Shown in pieces: positions 1 to 5,074 of a stretch of DNA of 7,028 bases; positions within the stretch are counted from its first letter, which is position 1, and every line of letters begins with the position of its first letter. Both the position numbers and the translations under genes were made by a program. The notes beneath the pieces are model-generated. The model had not been told where the DNA came from, did not search any database, and worked only from the letters and a program-made list of their open reading frames with translations. Source of the stretch: an uncultured Actinomyces sp. (GTDB taxonomy: Bacteria > Actinomycetota > Actinomycetes > Actinomycetales > Actinomycetaceae); the NCBI GenBank assembly GCA_915069725.1, contig CAJZFF010000086.1, positions 1-7,028 of the forward strand. Reading direction: 5' to 3'.

Positions 1-520
1 CCCCGGTGGCCTCCGCCCAGGCGGCGACGTCGCCGTAGGTGAGTCGGTAGAGAGCTCCGCCGGTCATCGGATCAAATGCGGTGCCGGGTTCCGTGAGTTT
101 CCCCGTCATCGCCGGCACCGAGGTACGGCGAGCGAGCTCGTGTGTGACCTGCCATGAGCCTCCGCCCACCCGCACCTCGACGGTCGTTCGGATGAGCTCC
201 CACCCTGCACGTCCAGTCCGCCGGACCACCGGGCCCCCGGTGCCCTGGAGCACCTTCGAGGCTCCGGCACGTACGGAGCACGGGCGCATGAGGCAGCGAC
301 GGTGCAGCAGGCCGTCCCATGAGGCGGGCTCGTCGTGGGCCCGCATCCACTCCTGGACCTGCCGCATCGCCATGACGGCAGGGAGGACGAGCGCGGCACC
401 GCGCAGCGCGGCATGACGCGTCTCAGGCTGGGGCGGCCCGGGCGAGCCCGTCCCGAGCACACCGGCAAGGACCGCTGCGAGCTGCTCGACGGCGTCGTCG
501 GAGAGACGGGAAGAGTTCAC
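1..520 (-). CDS. MaoC/hotdog-fold acyl dehydratase-like protein, C-terminus outside window
   Basis: An open frame of 173 codons runs from a GTG at 520 off the left edge without a stop. It is longer and more protein-like than the other frames here. I read it as the first half of a double-hotdog dehydratase of the MaoC/HtdX type, which hydrates or dehydrates (3R)-hydroxyacyl/enoyl thioesters in fatty-acid metabolism. Visible support: LVLPAVMAM (residues 44-52) resembles the 'fPsvM' region; residues 110-135 look like a hotdog beta pair (TTVEVRVGGG, then WQVTHELARRTS); YRLTYGDVAAWAEATG (158-173) matches the helix just before the catalytic D-x-N-P-I-H motif, which would lie beyond the edge. Context agrees: mycobacteria have rpmG2 followed by the hadABC dehydratase genes after thrT-metT. 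The catalytic residues cannot be seen, so the activity is inferred. No Shine-Dalgarno sequence precedes the GTG, and no ATG, GTG or TTG lies in frame for about 80 bases upstream. A hypothetical protein remains possible. Confidence 0.55.
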   Translation of the reverse strand, partial: MNSSRLSDDAVEQLAAVLAGVLGTGSPGPPQPETRHAALRGAALVLPAVMAMRQVQEWMRAHDEPASWDGLLHRRCLMRPCSVRAGASKVLQGTGGPVVRRTGRAGWELIRTTVEVRVGGGSWQVTHELARRTSVPAMTGKLTEPGTAFDPMTGGALYRLTYGDVAAWAEATG

Positions 521-527
521 GTCACCG

Positions 528-533
528 ATGCTA
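528..533 (-). promoter_or_regulatory. Putative -10 element (TAGCAT) for a leaderless dehydratase mRNA
   Basis: On the minus strand TAGCAT fits the actinobacterial TANNNT -10 pattern and lies 7 bases before the GTG at 520, which puts the start codon at about +1. The lack of any ribosome binding site agrees with a leaderless transcript, a common mode in Actinobacteria. The -35 region (around 551-556, TCGTGC) is weak. This is a pattern match only. Confidence 0.4.
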
Positions 534-547
534 GGCGGCGTCCGCCT
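533..547 (-). repeat. Small hairpin (6-bp stem) before the dehydratase gene
   Basis: AGGCGG and CCGCCT, separated by 3 bases, form a perfect 6-bp inverted repeat between the larger rpmG-distal hairpin and the dehydratase start. It overlaps the spacer of the putative promoter. It could be the last part of a terminator cluster or a protein site. No function can be assigned. Confidence 0.4.
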
Positions 548-558
548 CAGGCACGACG

Positions 559-589
559 AAGCCCCGCCGACATCATGTCGACGAGGCTT
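559..589 (-). terminator. Strong hairpin downstream of rpmG, probable U-tail-less terminator
   Basis: Transcribed leftwards, AAGCCTCGTCGACAT and ATGTCGGCGGGGCTT pair over 15 positions around a single central base. In practice this is a stem of about 12-13 bp with a small loop. The two non-Watson-Crick positions (564/584 and 567/581) are G-U wobbles in the minus-strand RNA but C-A mismatches in plus-strand RNA, so the structure favours the rpmG transcript. The following bases are not U-rich, so it would be the tail-less terminator type often proposed for high-GC Gram-positives, or a processing hairpin. A shorter hairpin (598-609, GCCGC/GCGGC in + sense) lies between it and the rpmG stop. Confidence 0.55.
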
Positions 590-634
590 GCTCCTGGGCC
601 GCAGGCGGCTACGACCTGGATCGGAACGCGCTGC

Positions 635-805
635 TCAGCGGGTCTCGCGGTGCTCGGTGTGCTTGCCGCAGCGAGCACAGAACTTGGCGATGCTGAGACG
701 GTCGGGGGTGTTCCGACGGTTCTTCTTGGTGATGTAGTTGCGCTCCTTGCACTCCGAGCAGGCCAGAGTGATCTTGGGGCGAACGTCGGCGGACTTGCTG
801 GCCAC
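635..805 (-). CDS. rpmG: 50S ribosomal protein L33 (zinc-binding C+ form)
   Basis: A 56-residue basic protein, the usual length for bacterial L33, a component of the large ribosomal subunit near the E site. The sequence has the hallmark stretches [31 protein letters not shown] and [16 protein letters not shown]. Two CxxC pairs (C16/C19 and C43/C46) form the zinc ribbon, so this is the zinc-containing form rather than the cysteine-free paralogue some bacteria make under zinc limitation. The start is the GTG at 805, preceded by GAGGAG with a 6-base spacer. The frame stays open upstream to 898, but that extension would run into the tRNA-Met gene and does not resemble L33. It lies about 60 bases after tRNA-Met with no clear promoter between them, so it is probably co-transcribed with the tRNAs. 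Confidence 0.97.
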   Translation of the reverse strand: MASKSADVRPKITLACSECKERNYITKKNRRNTPDRLSIAKFCARCGKHTEHRETR

Positions 806-865
806 GTTTGTCTCCTCGTGTCGATCCTCGAGCATGCGACGGAACGCTGTACTCGAAAGCTTGCG

Positions 866-939
866 TAGCGGGGGAGGGACTCGAACCCTCGACCTCACGA
901 TTATGAGTCGTGCGCTCTAACCAGCTGAGCTACCTCGCC
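866..939 (-). tRNA. tRNA-Met (CAT), elongator
   Basis: The 74-base cloverleaf is complete: T8-A9, D stem GCTC/GAGC, anticodon stem CACGA/TCGTG with loop CTCATAA (anticodon CAT at 905-903), a short variable loop, T stem GAGGG/CCCTC with TTCGAGT, and discriminator A73. The anticodon stem lacks the three G-C pairs of initiator tRNA, so this is the elongator type. The acceptor GGCGAGG/CCCCGCT is imperfect: G1-U72 is a wobble and A5-C68 a mismatch. CCA is not encoded (CGC follows A73), so it must be added after transcription. Confidence 0.95.
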
Positions 940-952
940 ATAGGAACACAAT

Positions 953-969
953 GGGGGCCATTGGCCCCC
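953..969 (-). repeat. Perfect hairpin in the tRNA-Thr/tRNA-Met spacer
   Basis: GGGGGCC, ATT, GGCCCCC form a 7-bp, all-G/C stem in the 38-base spacer between tRNA-Thr and tRNA-Met. The bases after it in the minus direction (ATTGTGTTCC) are not a U-tract. It could be a processing signal for RNases acting on the tRNA precursor, or a partial attenuator. The role is inferred from position only. Confidence 0.55.
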
Positions 970-977
970 GCTGTGAG

Positions 978-1050
978 AGCCCCGAAAGGGAATCGAACCC
1001 TTGACCTTCTCCTTACCATGGAGACGCTCTGCCGACTGAGCTATCGGGGC
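978..1050 (-). tRNA. tRNA-Thr (GGT)
   Basis: The 73-base cloverleaf has an acceptor stem GCCCCGA/TCGGGGC with seven Watson-Crick pairs, D stem GCTC/GAGC, anticodon stem TCTCC/GGAGA with loop ATGGTAA (anticodon GGT at 1017-1015, reading ACC and ACU), T stem AAGGG/CCCTT with TTCGATT, and discriminator T73. CCA is not encoded. It is the middle gene of a Tyr-Thr-Met-rpmG series, and the Thr-Met-rpmG part is also the order in mycobacteria. Confidence 0.97.
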
Positions 1051-1121
1051 AACGAGCCGAATCCTAGGCAGATTCGAATCGCTCTGGCAATTCGTTCCGC
1101 CGTGGCTTCGCTCACTGCGGT

Positions 1122-1158
1122 CCTCGCCGGGCGGCGAGGTGCGATCACGAGTGATCGC
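1122..1158 (-). repeat. Two adjacent perfect hairpins after tRNA-Tyr
   Basis: Directly downstream of the tRNA-Tyr 3' end lie two perfect inverted repeats almost back to back. GCGATCAC-GA-GTGATCGC (1141-1158) is an 18-base palindrome starting 2 bases past the discriminator. CCTCGCC-GGGC-GGCGAGG (1122-1139) has a 7-bp stem and a tetraloop. No U-tract follows. They occupy the 110-base spacer before tRNA-Thr. Likely uses are stalling or processing of the precursor, or partial termination. The palindrome could also bind a dimeric protein. Confidence 0.55.
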
Positions 1159-1160
1159 CG

Positions 1161-1242
1161 TGGCGGGTGAGGGATTCGAACCCCCGTAGCATTACGCGGC
1201 TGATTTACAGTCAGCTCCCATTGGCCGCTCGGGCAACCCGCC
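1161..1242 (-). tRNA. tRNA-Tyr (GTA)
   Basis: An 82-base class II tRNA. The acceptor is GGCGGGT/ACCCGCC, fully paired. The D stem is CCC/GGG. The anticodon stem is GCTGA/TCAGC with loop CTGTAAA (anticodon GTA at 1208-1206). The long variable arm has stem CGTA/TACG, as expected for bacterial tRNA-Tyr. The T stem is GGGGG/CCCTC with TTCGAAT, and the discriminator is A. CCA is not encoded. It is the first tRNA of the leftward operon. Confidence 0.96.
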
Positions 1243-1287
1243 TTGGCTCCGCGCTCCGACCTCTCGGTCATCGCTTGGCGCCGTGGA

Positions 1288-1318
1288 AGAATAGCAAGGC
1301 AGCGGCGCGAAACGCCAA
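1288..1318 (-). promoter_or_regulatory. Putative promoter of the tRNA-rpmG operon
   Basis: On the minus strand TATTCT (1293-1288) is a good -10 candidate, about 45 bases before tRNA-Tyr. TTGGCG (1318-1313) could be the -35 element with a long 19-base spacer. The sequence just after the -10 is G/C-rich, as in stringently controlled stable-RNA promoters. It was picked by pattern alone, and the spacer is longer than ideal. Confidence 0.35.
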
Positions 1319-1355
1319 TCGCCCCCGTAGGACCCTCCTCACAGAACAACCCGCC

Positions 1356-1377
1356 TAGACTCGGGTCGACTGAAGTC
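1356..1377 (+). promoter_or_regulatory. Putative yajQ promoter with tandem GAC-N4-GTC dyads
   Basis: TAGACT (1356-1361) fits the TANNNT -10 pattern and would start transcription near 1368, giving a leader of about 34 bases. Overlapping it are two adjacent 10-base units, GACTCGGGTC (1358-1367) and GACTGAAGTC (1368-1377). Each is a GAC-N4-GTC dyad, and they are spaced by one helical turn. No convincing -35 is visible. A regulator site at the start point is possible but unproven. Confidence 0.35.
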
Positions 1378-1401
1378 CCCACCCCGGAAAGGACTGCCGC
1401 C

Positions 1402-1899
1402 ATGGCCAACGACTCCTCCTTCGACGTCGTCTCCCGCCTCGACCGCCAGGAGGTGGACAACGCCGTCAACCAGTGCGCCAAGGAGATCTCCCAGCGCTAC
1501 GACTTCCGCGGCGTCGACGCCTCCGTGAGCCTGTCCGGCGACACCATCACCCTGGAGGCCAACACGGCCGAGCGGGTCCTGGCGATCCTGGACGTCCTGG
1601 AGTCCAAGCTCTTCCGCCGCGGCGTCTCCCTCAAGGCCCTGGATCTCGGGGACAAGGAGCCGCGTCCCTCGGGCAAGATCTATCGCCTGGCCTGCCCGCT
1701 GCGTGAGGGACTGACCCAGGAGGTGGCCAAGAAGATCACCAAGGCGATCCGCGACGAGGGCCCCAAGAGCGTCAAGGCCACGATCCAGGGCGACGAGGTG
1801 CGCGTGACCTCCAAGTCCCGCGACGATCTCCAGACGGCGATCGCTCTGCTGAAGAACCTCGACGTCGACGCCGCCCTCCAGTTCGTCAACTACCGCTGA
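1402..1899 (+). CDS. yajQ: YajQ family (DUF520) nucleotide-binding protein
   Basis: The 165 residues match the usual length of about 163. Family marks are SFDVVSRLD (6-14), EVDNAVNQ (17-24), RYDFRGV (32-38), the internal stretch [17 protein letters not shown] (128-144) and the C-terminal LQFVNYR (159-165). The family folds as two ferredoxin-like domains in the cytosol and binds nucleotides or RNA. The Xanthomonas member binds cyclic di-GMP, but the role in Actinobacteria is unclear. The start is the ATG at 1402, with GGAAAGGA 8 bases upstream. The frame is open back to 1243, but that stretch contains the promoter region and does not resemble the family. It is followed after only 9 bases by an importer permease, so the two may share an mRNA. 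Confidence 0.96.
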   Translation: MANDSSFDVVSRLDRQEVDNAVNQCAKEISQRYDFRGVDASVSLSGDTITLEANTAERVLAILDVLESKLFRRGVSLKALDLGDKEPRPSGKIYRLACPLREGLTQEVAKKITKAIRDEGPKSVKATIQGDEVRVTSKSRDDLQTAIALLKNLDVDAALQFVNYR

Positions 1900-1908
1900 A
1901 TCGGGCCG

Positions 1909-2961
1909 ATGCCGGTGCGGTCCGCCCCACCCACGGCCAGCGGCCACCTTCTCAAGCACCTGACGCTCATCGTCGTCGCTCTCGCCCTGCTCATCGTCGT
2001 CGCGGTGGGAGCCATGGCGGTGGGCCGGGCGATGCTCTCACCCGGCACCGTCATCGACGCCCTGTGGCAGCTGGTCACCGGCGACGGCGACACCCCCCTT
2101 GTCGCTCGCAACATCGTGCTCAACGTCCGCCTGCCCCGCGTGGTGGCAGCCGCCATGATCGGGGGTGCTCTCGCGATCTCCGGGACCGCCTACCAGGGCC
2201 TGTTCCGCAACCCCATGGTCTCTCCCGACATCCTGGGGGCGAGCACCGGCGCCTCCTTCGGCGCGGCCCTCGCGCTGCTGCTCTCCCTGGGGAACATGCC
2301 GGTTCGAGCAGCAGCCTTTGCCGGAGGACTCGCGGCGGTCTTCATCACCTACGCAGCGGCCCGATACATCGGACGCGGGAGCAGCCAGGTTCTGCTGTTG
2401 GTCCTGTGCGGCATGATCGTCTCGGCCCTCTTCCAGGCCTTCGTCTCGGCGATCAAGTACACGGCGGATCCTGACTCCAAGCTCCCGGAGATCACCTACT
2501 GGCTCATGGGCTCCATCGCCAAGGTGACATGGAGCGACTTGAGGGTCTTCGCCATCCCCTTCGTCCTGGGAGTCGTCCCGCTCCTGGCCCTGAGGTGGCG
2601 CTTCAATATCCTGGCCTTCGGCGATGAGGAGGCGGAGTCACTGGGGGTCAACGCCGCCGCGCTGCGGCTGGTCAGCATCGTGTGTGCGACCCTGCTGACC
2701 GCTTCCTGCGTGGCGATCTCAGGTGTTATCGGCTGGGTCGGTCTCATCATGCCGCACGTGGTGCGCTTCATCGCAGGCCCGGACAACCGGATCGTCGTCC
2801 CCCTGTCCGTCATCCTGGGCGGAGCGTTCCTCATCGCAGTTGACACCGCCTGTCGCTCACTGATGCCCTCTGAGATCCCACTGGGAATCCTCACCAGCAT
2901 CATTGGAGCCCCACTGTTCTTCCTCATCCTTCTGCGCACCCAGCAAGGAGGCCGACAGTGA
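1909..2961 (+). CDS. FecCD-type ABC transporter permease (siderophore/haem/cobalamin class)
   Basis: A 350-residue polytopic membrane protein of the BtuC/FecCD family, which forms the channel of type II importers and normally has about ten helices. Family motifs: RLPRVVAA (74-81), then LFRNPMVSPDILGASTGAS (98-116), GDEEAESLGVN (238-248, the ATPase-coupling region), GVIGWVGLIMPHVVR (272-286) and EIPLGILTSIIGAPLFFLIL (322-341). The first membrane segment is at about 18-40. Only one permease gene is present, so a homodimer is expected. The ATG at 1909 lies 9 bases after the yajQ stop and has only a weak G-rich sequence before it, which suggests translational coupling. The stop overlaps the ATPase start by 4 bases. 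The substrate class is established from the family; the exact substrate is not visible. Confidence 0.93.
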   Translation: MPVRSAPPTASGHLLKHLTLIVVALALLIVVAVGAMAVGRAMLSPGTVIDALWQLVTGDGDTPLVARNIVLNVRLPRVVAAAMIGGALAISGTAYQGLFRNPMVSPDILGASTGASFGAALALLLSLGNMPVRAAAFAGGLAAVFITYAAARYIGRGSSQVLLLVLCGMIVSALFQAFVSAIKYTADPDSKLPEITYWLMGSIAKVTWSDLRVFAIPFVLGVVPLLALRWRFNILAFGDEEAESLGVNAAALRLVSIVCATLLTASCVAISGVIGWVGLIMPHVVRFIAGPDNRIVVPLSVILGGAFLIAVDTACRSLMPSEIPLGILTSIIGAPLFFLILLRTQQGGRQ

Positions 2962-3803
2962 GGCGTCCCGAGGACCGGGCACGAAACACGGGAGATCCTG
3001 AACCCTCCGAGCACCCCACCATCACTGCGCGCAATCTGTCCTGCGGCTACCACCGACACGCCATCCTGACCGGAGTCGACCTGGAGGTCAGCACTGGCGA
3101 AGTGCTCTGCCTCCTGGGGCCCAACGGCGTTGGGAAGACGACCCTCTTCAGGACCCTGCTAGGCCACTTGTCACCTGTGGCGGGGCGGGTAGAGATCGGT
3201 GGTCGTGAGCGCTCCTCACTCTCCCGCCGTCAGATGGCCCGCTACATCGCCTACGTCCCCCAGCTGCACGAGCCACCGTTCGCCTTCACCGTGTTCGACG
3301 TCGCCCTGACGGGCTGCGTCTCACGTCTGGGTCTGCTCGACTCCCCCTCCCGGGAGGACCGCGAGCGCACCGAGGAGGTGTTGACAAGACTGGGAATCGC
3401 CCACCTGTCCGCGCGCCCCTTCACCGAGCTCTCCGGGGGCGAGCAGCAGATGACCCTCATTGCCCGGGCGCTGGTCCAGGACGGGAGGATCCTGGTGATG
3501 GATGAGCCGGCCGCCGCCCTCGATCTGCGCAATCAGGCGACGGTGCTCCGTTGCATACGGGATCTGGCCGACGAGAATCACGGGGTCATCATGACCTCAC
3601 ACAGCCCGGATCATGCCTTTCTGGTAGCGACTCGGGCGGTCCTCATCACCCGGAACCGGGAGATTCTCTCCGGACCGGTCAACGAGGTGCCCACCGAGGC
3701 GAATCTCCAGGCCGCGTACGGCACACGAGTGCAGGTCCTGGAAACCACGAGTCCCGACGGTGAGGCCGTCCGTACCTGCATCCCGACACTCGAGCTCACC
3801 TGA
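2958..3803 (+). CDS. ABC transporter ATP-binding protein (FecE/BtuD class)
   Basis: A cytosolic ATPase of 281 residues that would power the preceding permease. Landmarks in order: Walker A GPNGVGKTT (54-62), Q-loop Q102, signature LSGGEQQ (158-164), Walker B ILVMDEP (178-184, catalytic E183), D-loop ALD (187-189) and switch H215. All key residues are intact. Walker A carries GVGKTT rather than the common GAGKST, a tolerated variant. The first 20 residues are polar and lie before the domain. The GTG start at 2958 overlaps the permease stop as GTGA and has AAGGAGG 6 bases upstream, so translation is coupled but initiation is strong. The domain and its similarity to iron-complex/cobalamin importers place it with its neighbours. 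Confidence 0.95.
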   Translation: MRRPEDRARNTGDPEPSEHPTITARNLSCGYHRHAILTGVDLEVSTGEVLCLLGPNGVGKTTLFRTLLGHLSPVAGRVEIGGRERSSLSRRQMARYIAYVPQLHEPPFAFTVFDVALTGCVSRLGLLDSPSREDRERTEEVLTRLGIAHLSARPFTELSGGEQQMTLIARALVQDGRILVMDEPAAALDLRNQATVLRCIRDLADENHGVIMTSHSPDHAFLVATRAVLITRNREILSGPVNEVPTEANLQAAYGTRVQVLETTSPDGEAVRTCIPTLELT

Positions 3804-3840
3804 GACCTCGCATCGTCGCGACCACGAATCTCATACTTCA

Positions 3841-3858
3841 TATTCTATCCTTATAGAA
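3841..3858 (+). promoter_or_regulatory. AT-rich promoter region with a palindrome before the binding-protein gene
   Basis: TTCTAT-CCTT-ATAGAA (3843-3858) is a perfect 6+6 inverted repeat in an AT-rich island within otherwise GC-rich DNA. It overlaps several -10-like hexamers (TATTCT 3841-3846, TATCCT 3847-3852, TATAGA 3852-3857). A dimeric repressor bound here would block polymerase. It does not clearly match the DtxR/IdeR or Fur consensus as I know them. A second short palindrome, GTCGCGAC, lies at 3815-3822. The -35 elements are weak for every -10 candidate. Confidence 0.45.
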
Positions 3859-3908
3859 GGTTGATGAATAGCTCCATCAATCACCGCAGCCTTCCACTTC
3901 TTAGGAGC
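3856..3908 (+). promoter_or_regulatory. Foldable 5' leader that can occlude the ribosome binding site
   Basis: TTGATG (3861-3866) and CATCAA (3875-3880) form a stem with an 8-base loop. GAAGG just before it (3856-3860) can pair with CCTTC (3890-3894) across a 9-base bulge. The loop and arm contain GCTCC (3871-3875), which is complementary to GGAGC (3904-3908) in the ribosome binding site. The two pairings exclude each other. This could be simple chance in a short leader. It matches no riboswitch class I recognise. Confidence 0.3.
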
Positions 3909-3912
3909 ATTC

Positions 3913-5043
3913 ATGACTTCGCTGCGTTCATCATCCACCCCCTCAACCACCTTCTCATCGCCCTCCCGCCGAGACCTGCTCAAGCTCGCCGGCGCCGGGG
4001 CCGGGAGCACCGTCGGGCTGAGCCTGCTGGCGGCCTGCGGCTCCAAGTCCTCCACATCCTCCAAGGCAACAGGGAGCAGCAGCGCCTCTGCCGGCACCCA
4101 GACCATCACCGACATGGCAGGCAAGCAGGTCGAGGTGCCCACGAATCCGACCGCCTACGCTGACGGCTGGTACGCCCACAACGAGGTGACGATCATGCTC
4201 ACCGGAGCCAAGGGGCTTGTCGCCACGCACTGTGATCCCAAGAAGTTCCCCTGGATGTACAAGGTCTGTCCGAACATGTCGAAGGCAACCTCGACTTTCG
4301 GGGACGACTTCAACTTCGAGGACCTGGCGGCGCTGAATCCCCAAGTCATCTTCGACTCCAAGGAGACGCTGCGGGATAAGGCCAAGGAGGTCGGCATCCC
4401 GGTGGTCAACTGCATGTTCCAGACCTATGAGGACATGAAGAAGTCCATCACGATGACGGCACAGGTCTTCGGCGGGGACGCCCCTAAGATCGCCGAGAAG
4501 TACAACGCCGAGCTGGATCAGACGGTCAAGGACGTCAAGGCGAAGACCGACGGCCTGAGCGATGAGCAGCGCCCCACGGTGATGCACGGCAACAGCGTCT
4601 ACACCCTCAACCTCGACGGTACCGGCACCATCATCGACGAGTGGATCAAGACGGCTGGCGCACGGAACGCGGTCGACACCTCGACGAAGGGCAACGCCCA
4701 GGCCCAGTTCACGATGGAGCAGATTCTCACGTGGAACCCCGATGTCATCATCACGGGCAAGGCCGGAGAGGCCGAGAAGATCCTCAATGACCCCAACTGG
4801 GCGAGCATCAAGGCCGTTCAGGATCAGAAGGTCTACGTCAACCCCAAGGGCGTCTTCGGCTGGGACCGTTACGGTGTGGAGGAGCTTCTGCAGGTGCAGT
4901 GGGTCTCTGCACTCCTCCACCCGGATCTCTTCCCCAACCTCAAGATCGAGGAGAAGGTGAAGACCTTCTACAAGACCTATCTCAACTACAGCCTCACCGA
5001 CGACGAGGTGAAACTCATCATGGCGGGCAAGGATCCCCAGTAA
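3913..5043 (+). CDS. ABC transporter substrate-binding lipoprotein (iron-complex/cobalamin type)
   Basis: A 376-residue extracytoplasmic binding protein. The N-terminus carries SRRDLLK (18-24), a Tat-type twin-arginine motif, then a hydrophobic run ending in lipobox LLAAC (38-42). C42 would be lipidated, anchoring the protein outside the membrane. A Ser/Thr-rich linker (to about 60) leads to the cluster-A-II fold, opening with ITDMAGKQVEVP (65-76) and containing LAALNPQVIFDS (138-149) and LTWNPDVIITG (272-282), the usual lobe strands. The late GVFGWDRYG (313-321) and SALLHPDLF (332-340) resemble a subgroup that includes proteins annotated for iron, nickel or molybdate uptake. The ligand is therefore open. 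H89, H106, C107 and C119 are notable. AGGAG lies 5 bases before the ATG. It comes last in the cluster behind its own probable promoter, whereas binding-protein genes often come first. Confidence 0.92.
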   Translation: MTSLRSSSTPSTTFSSPSRRDLLKLAGAGAGSTVGLSLLAACGSKSSTSSKATGSSSASAGTQTITDMAGKQVEVPTNPTAYADGWYAHNEVTIMLTGAKGLVATHCDPKKFPWMYKVCPNMSKATSTFGDDFNFEDLAALNPQVIFDSKETLRDKAKEVGIPVVNCMFQTYEDMKKSITMTAQVFGGDAPKIAEKYNAELDQTVKDVKAKTDGLSDEQRPTVMHGNSVYTLNLDGTGTIIDEWIKTAGARNAVDTSTKGNAQAQFTMEQILTWNPDVIITGKAGEAEKILNDPNWASIKAVQDQKVYVNPKGVFGWDRYGVEELLQVQWVSALLHPDLFPNLKIEEKVKTFYKTYLNYSLTDDEVKLIMAGKDPQ

Positions 5044-5046
5044 CGT

Positions 5047-5074
5047 CCGGAGCTCTCACCGGCGGCTAAGCCGA
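5047..5074. terminator. Weak dyads between the convergent importer and response-regulator genes
   Basis: Only 22 bases separate the two stop codons. CGGCT-A-AGCCG (5064-5074) is a perfect but short dyad that overlaps the regulator stop, and CCGG repeats flank 5051-5058. No U-tract follows on either strand. Some bidirectional termination is expected here from the gene arrangement, but the sequence support is poor. Confidence 0.2.

Noticed and set aside
335..868. A 177-codon plus-strand open frame spanning the rpmG region
   Set aside because: It runs antisense through rpmG, into the 3' end of tRNA-Met and through the dehydratase start, and shows no domain.
806..898. N-terminal extension of L33 to the upstream ATG
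   Set aside because: It would overlap the tRNA-Met gene. The extra residues are unlike any L33, and the GTG at 805 has a good ribosome binding site and starts exactly at the conserved N-terminus.
1060..1160. Mobile-element end or attachment site in the tRNA cluster
   Set aside because: tRNA genes are common integration sites, but there is no integrase, no duplicated tRNA 3' end and no shift in composition. The inverted repeats are better read as RNA hairpins.
1243..1401. N-terminal extension of YajQ
   Set aside because: The open frame covers the divergent promoter region. The ATG at 1402 has a strong ribosome binding site and the family N-terminus.
3809..3836. NikR-like half site TCATAC (3831-3836) before the binding-protein gene
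   Set aside because: The partner half GTATGA is not present at the required 16-base spacing, so one hexamer carries no weight.
3955..4920. A 321-codon minus-strand open frame opposite the binding-protein gene
   Set aside because: It is a Leu/Gly/Val/Asp-rich reverse shadow. The sense strand carries a Tat signal, a lipobox and the binding-protein fold.
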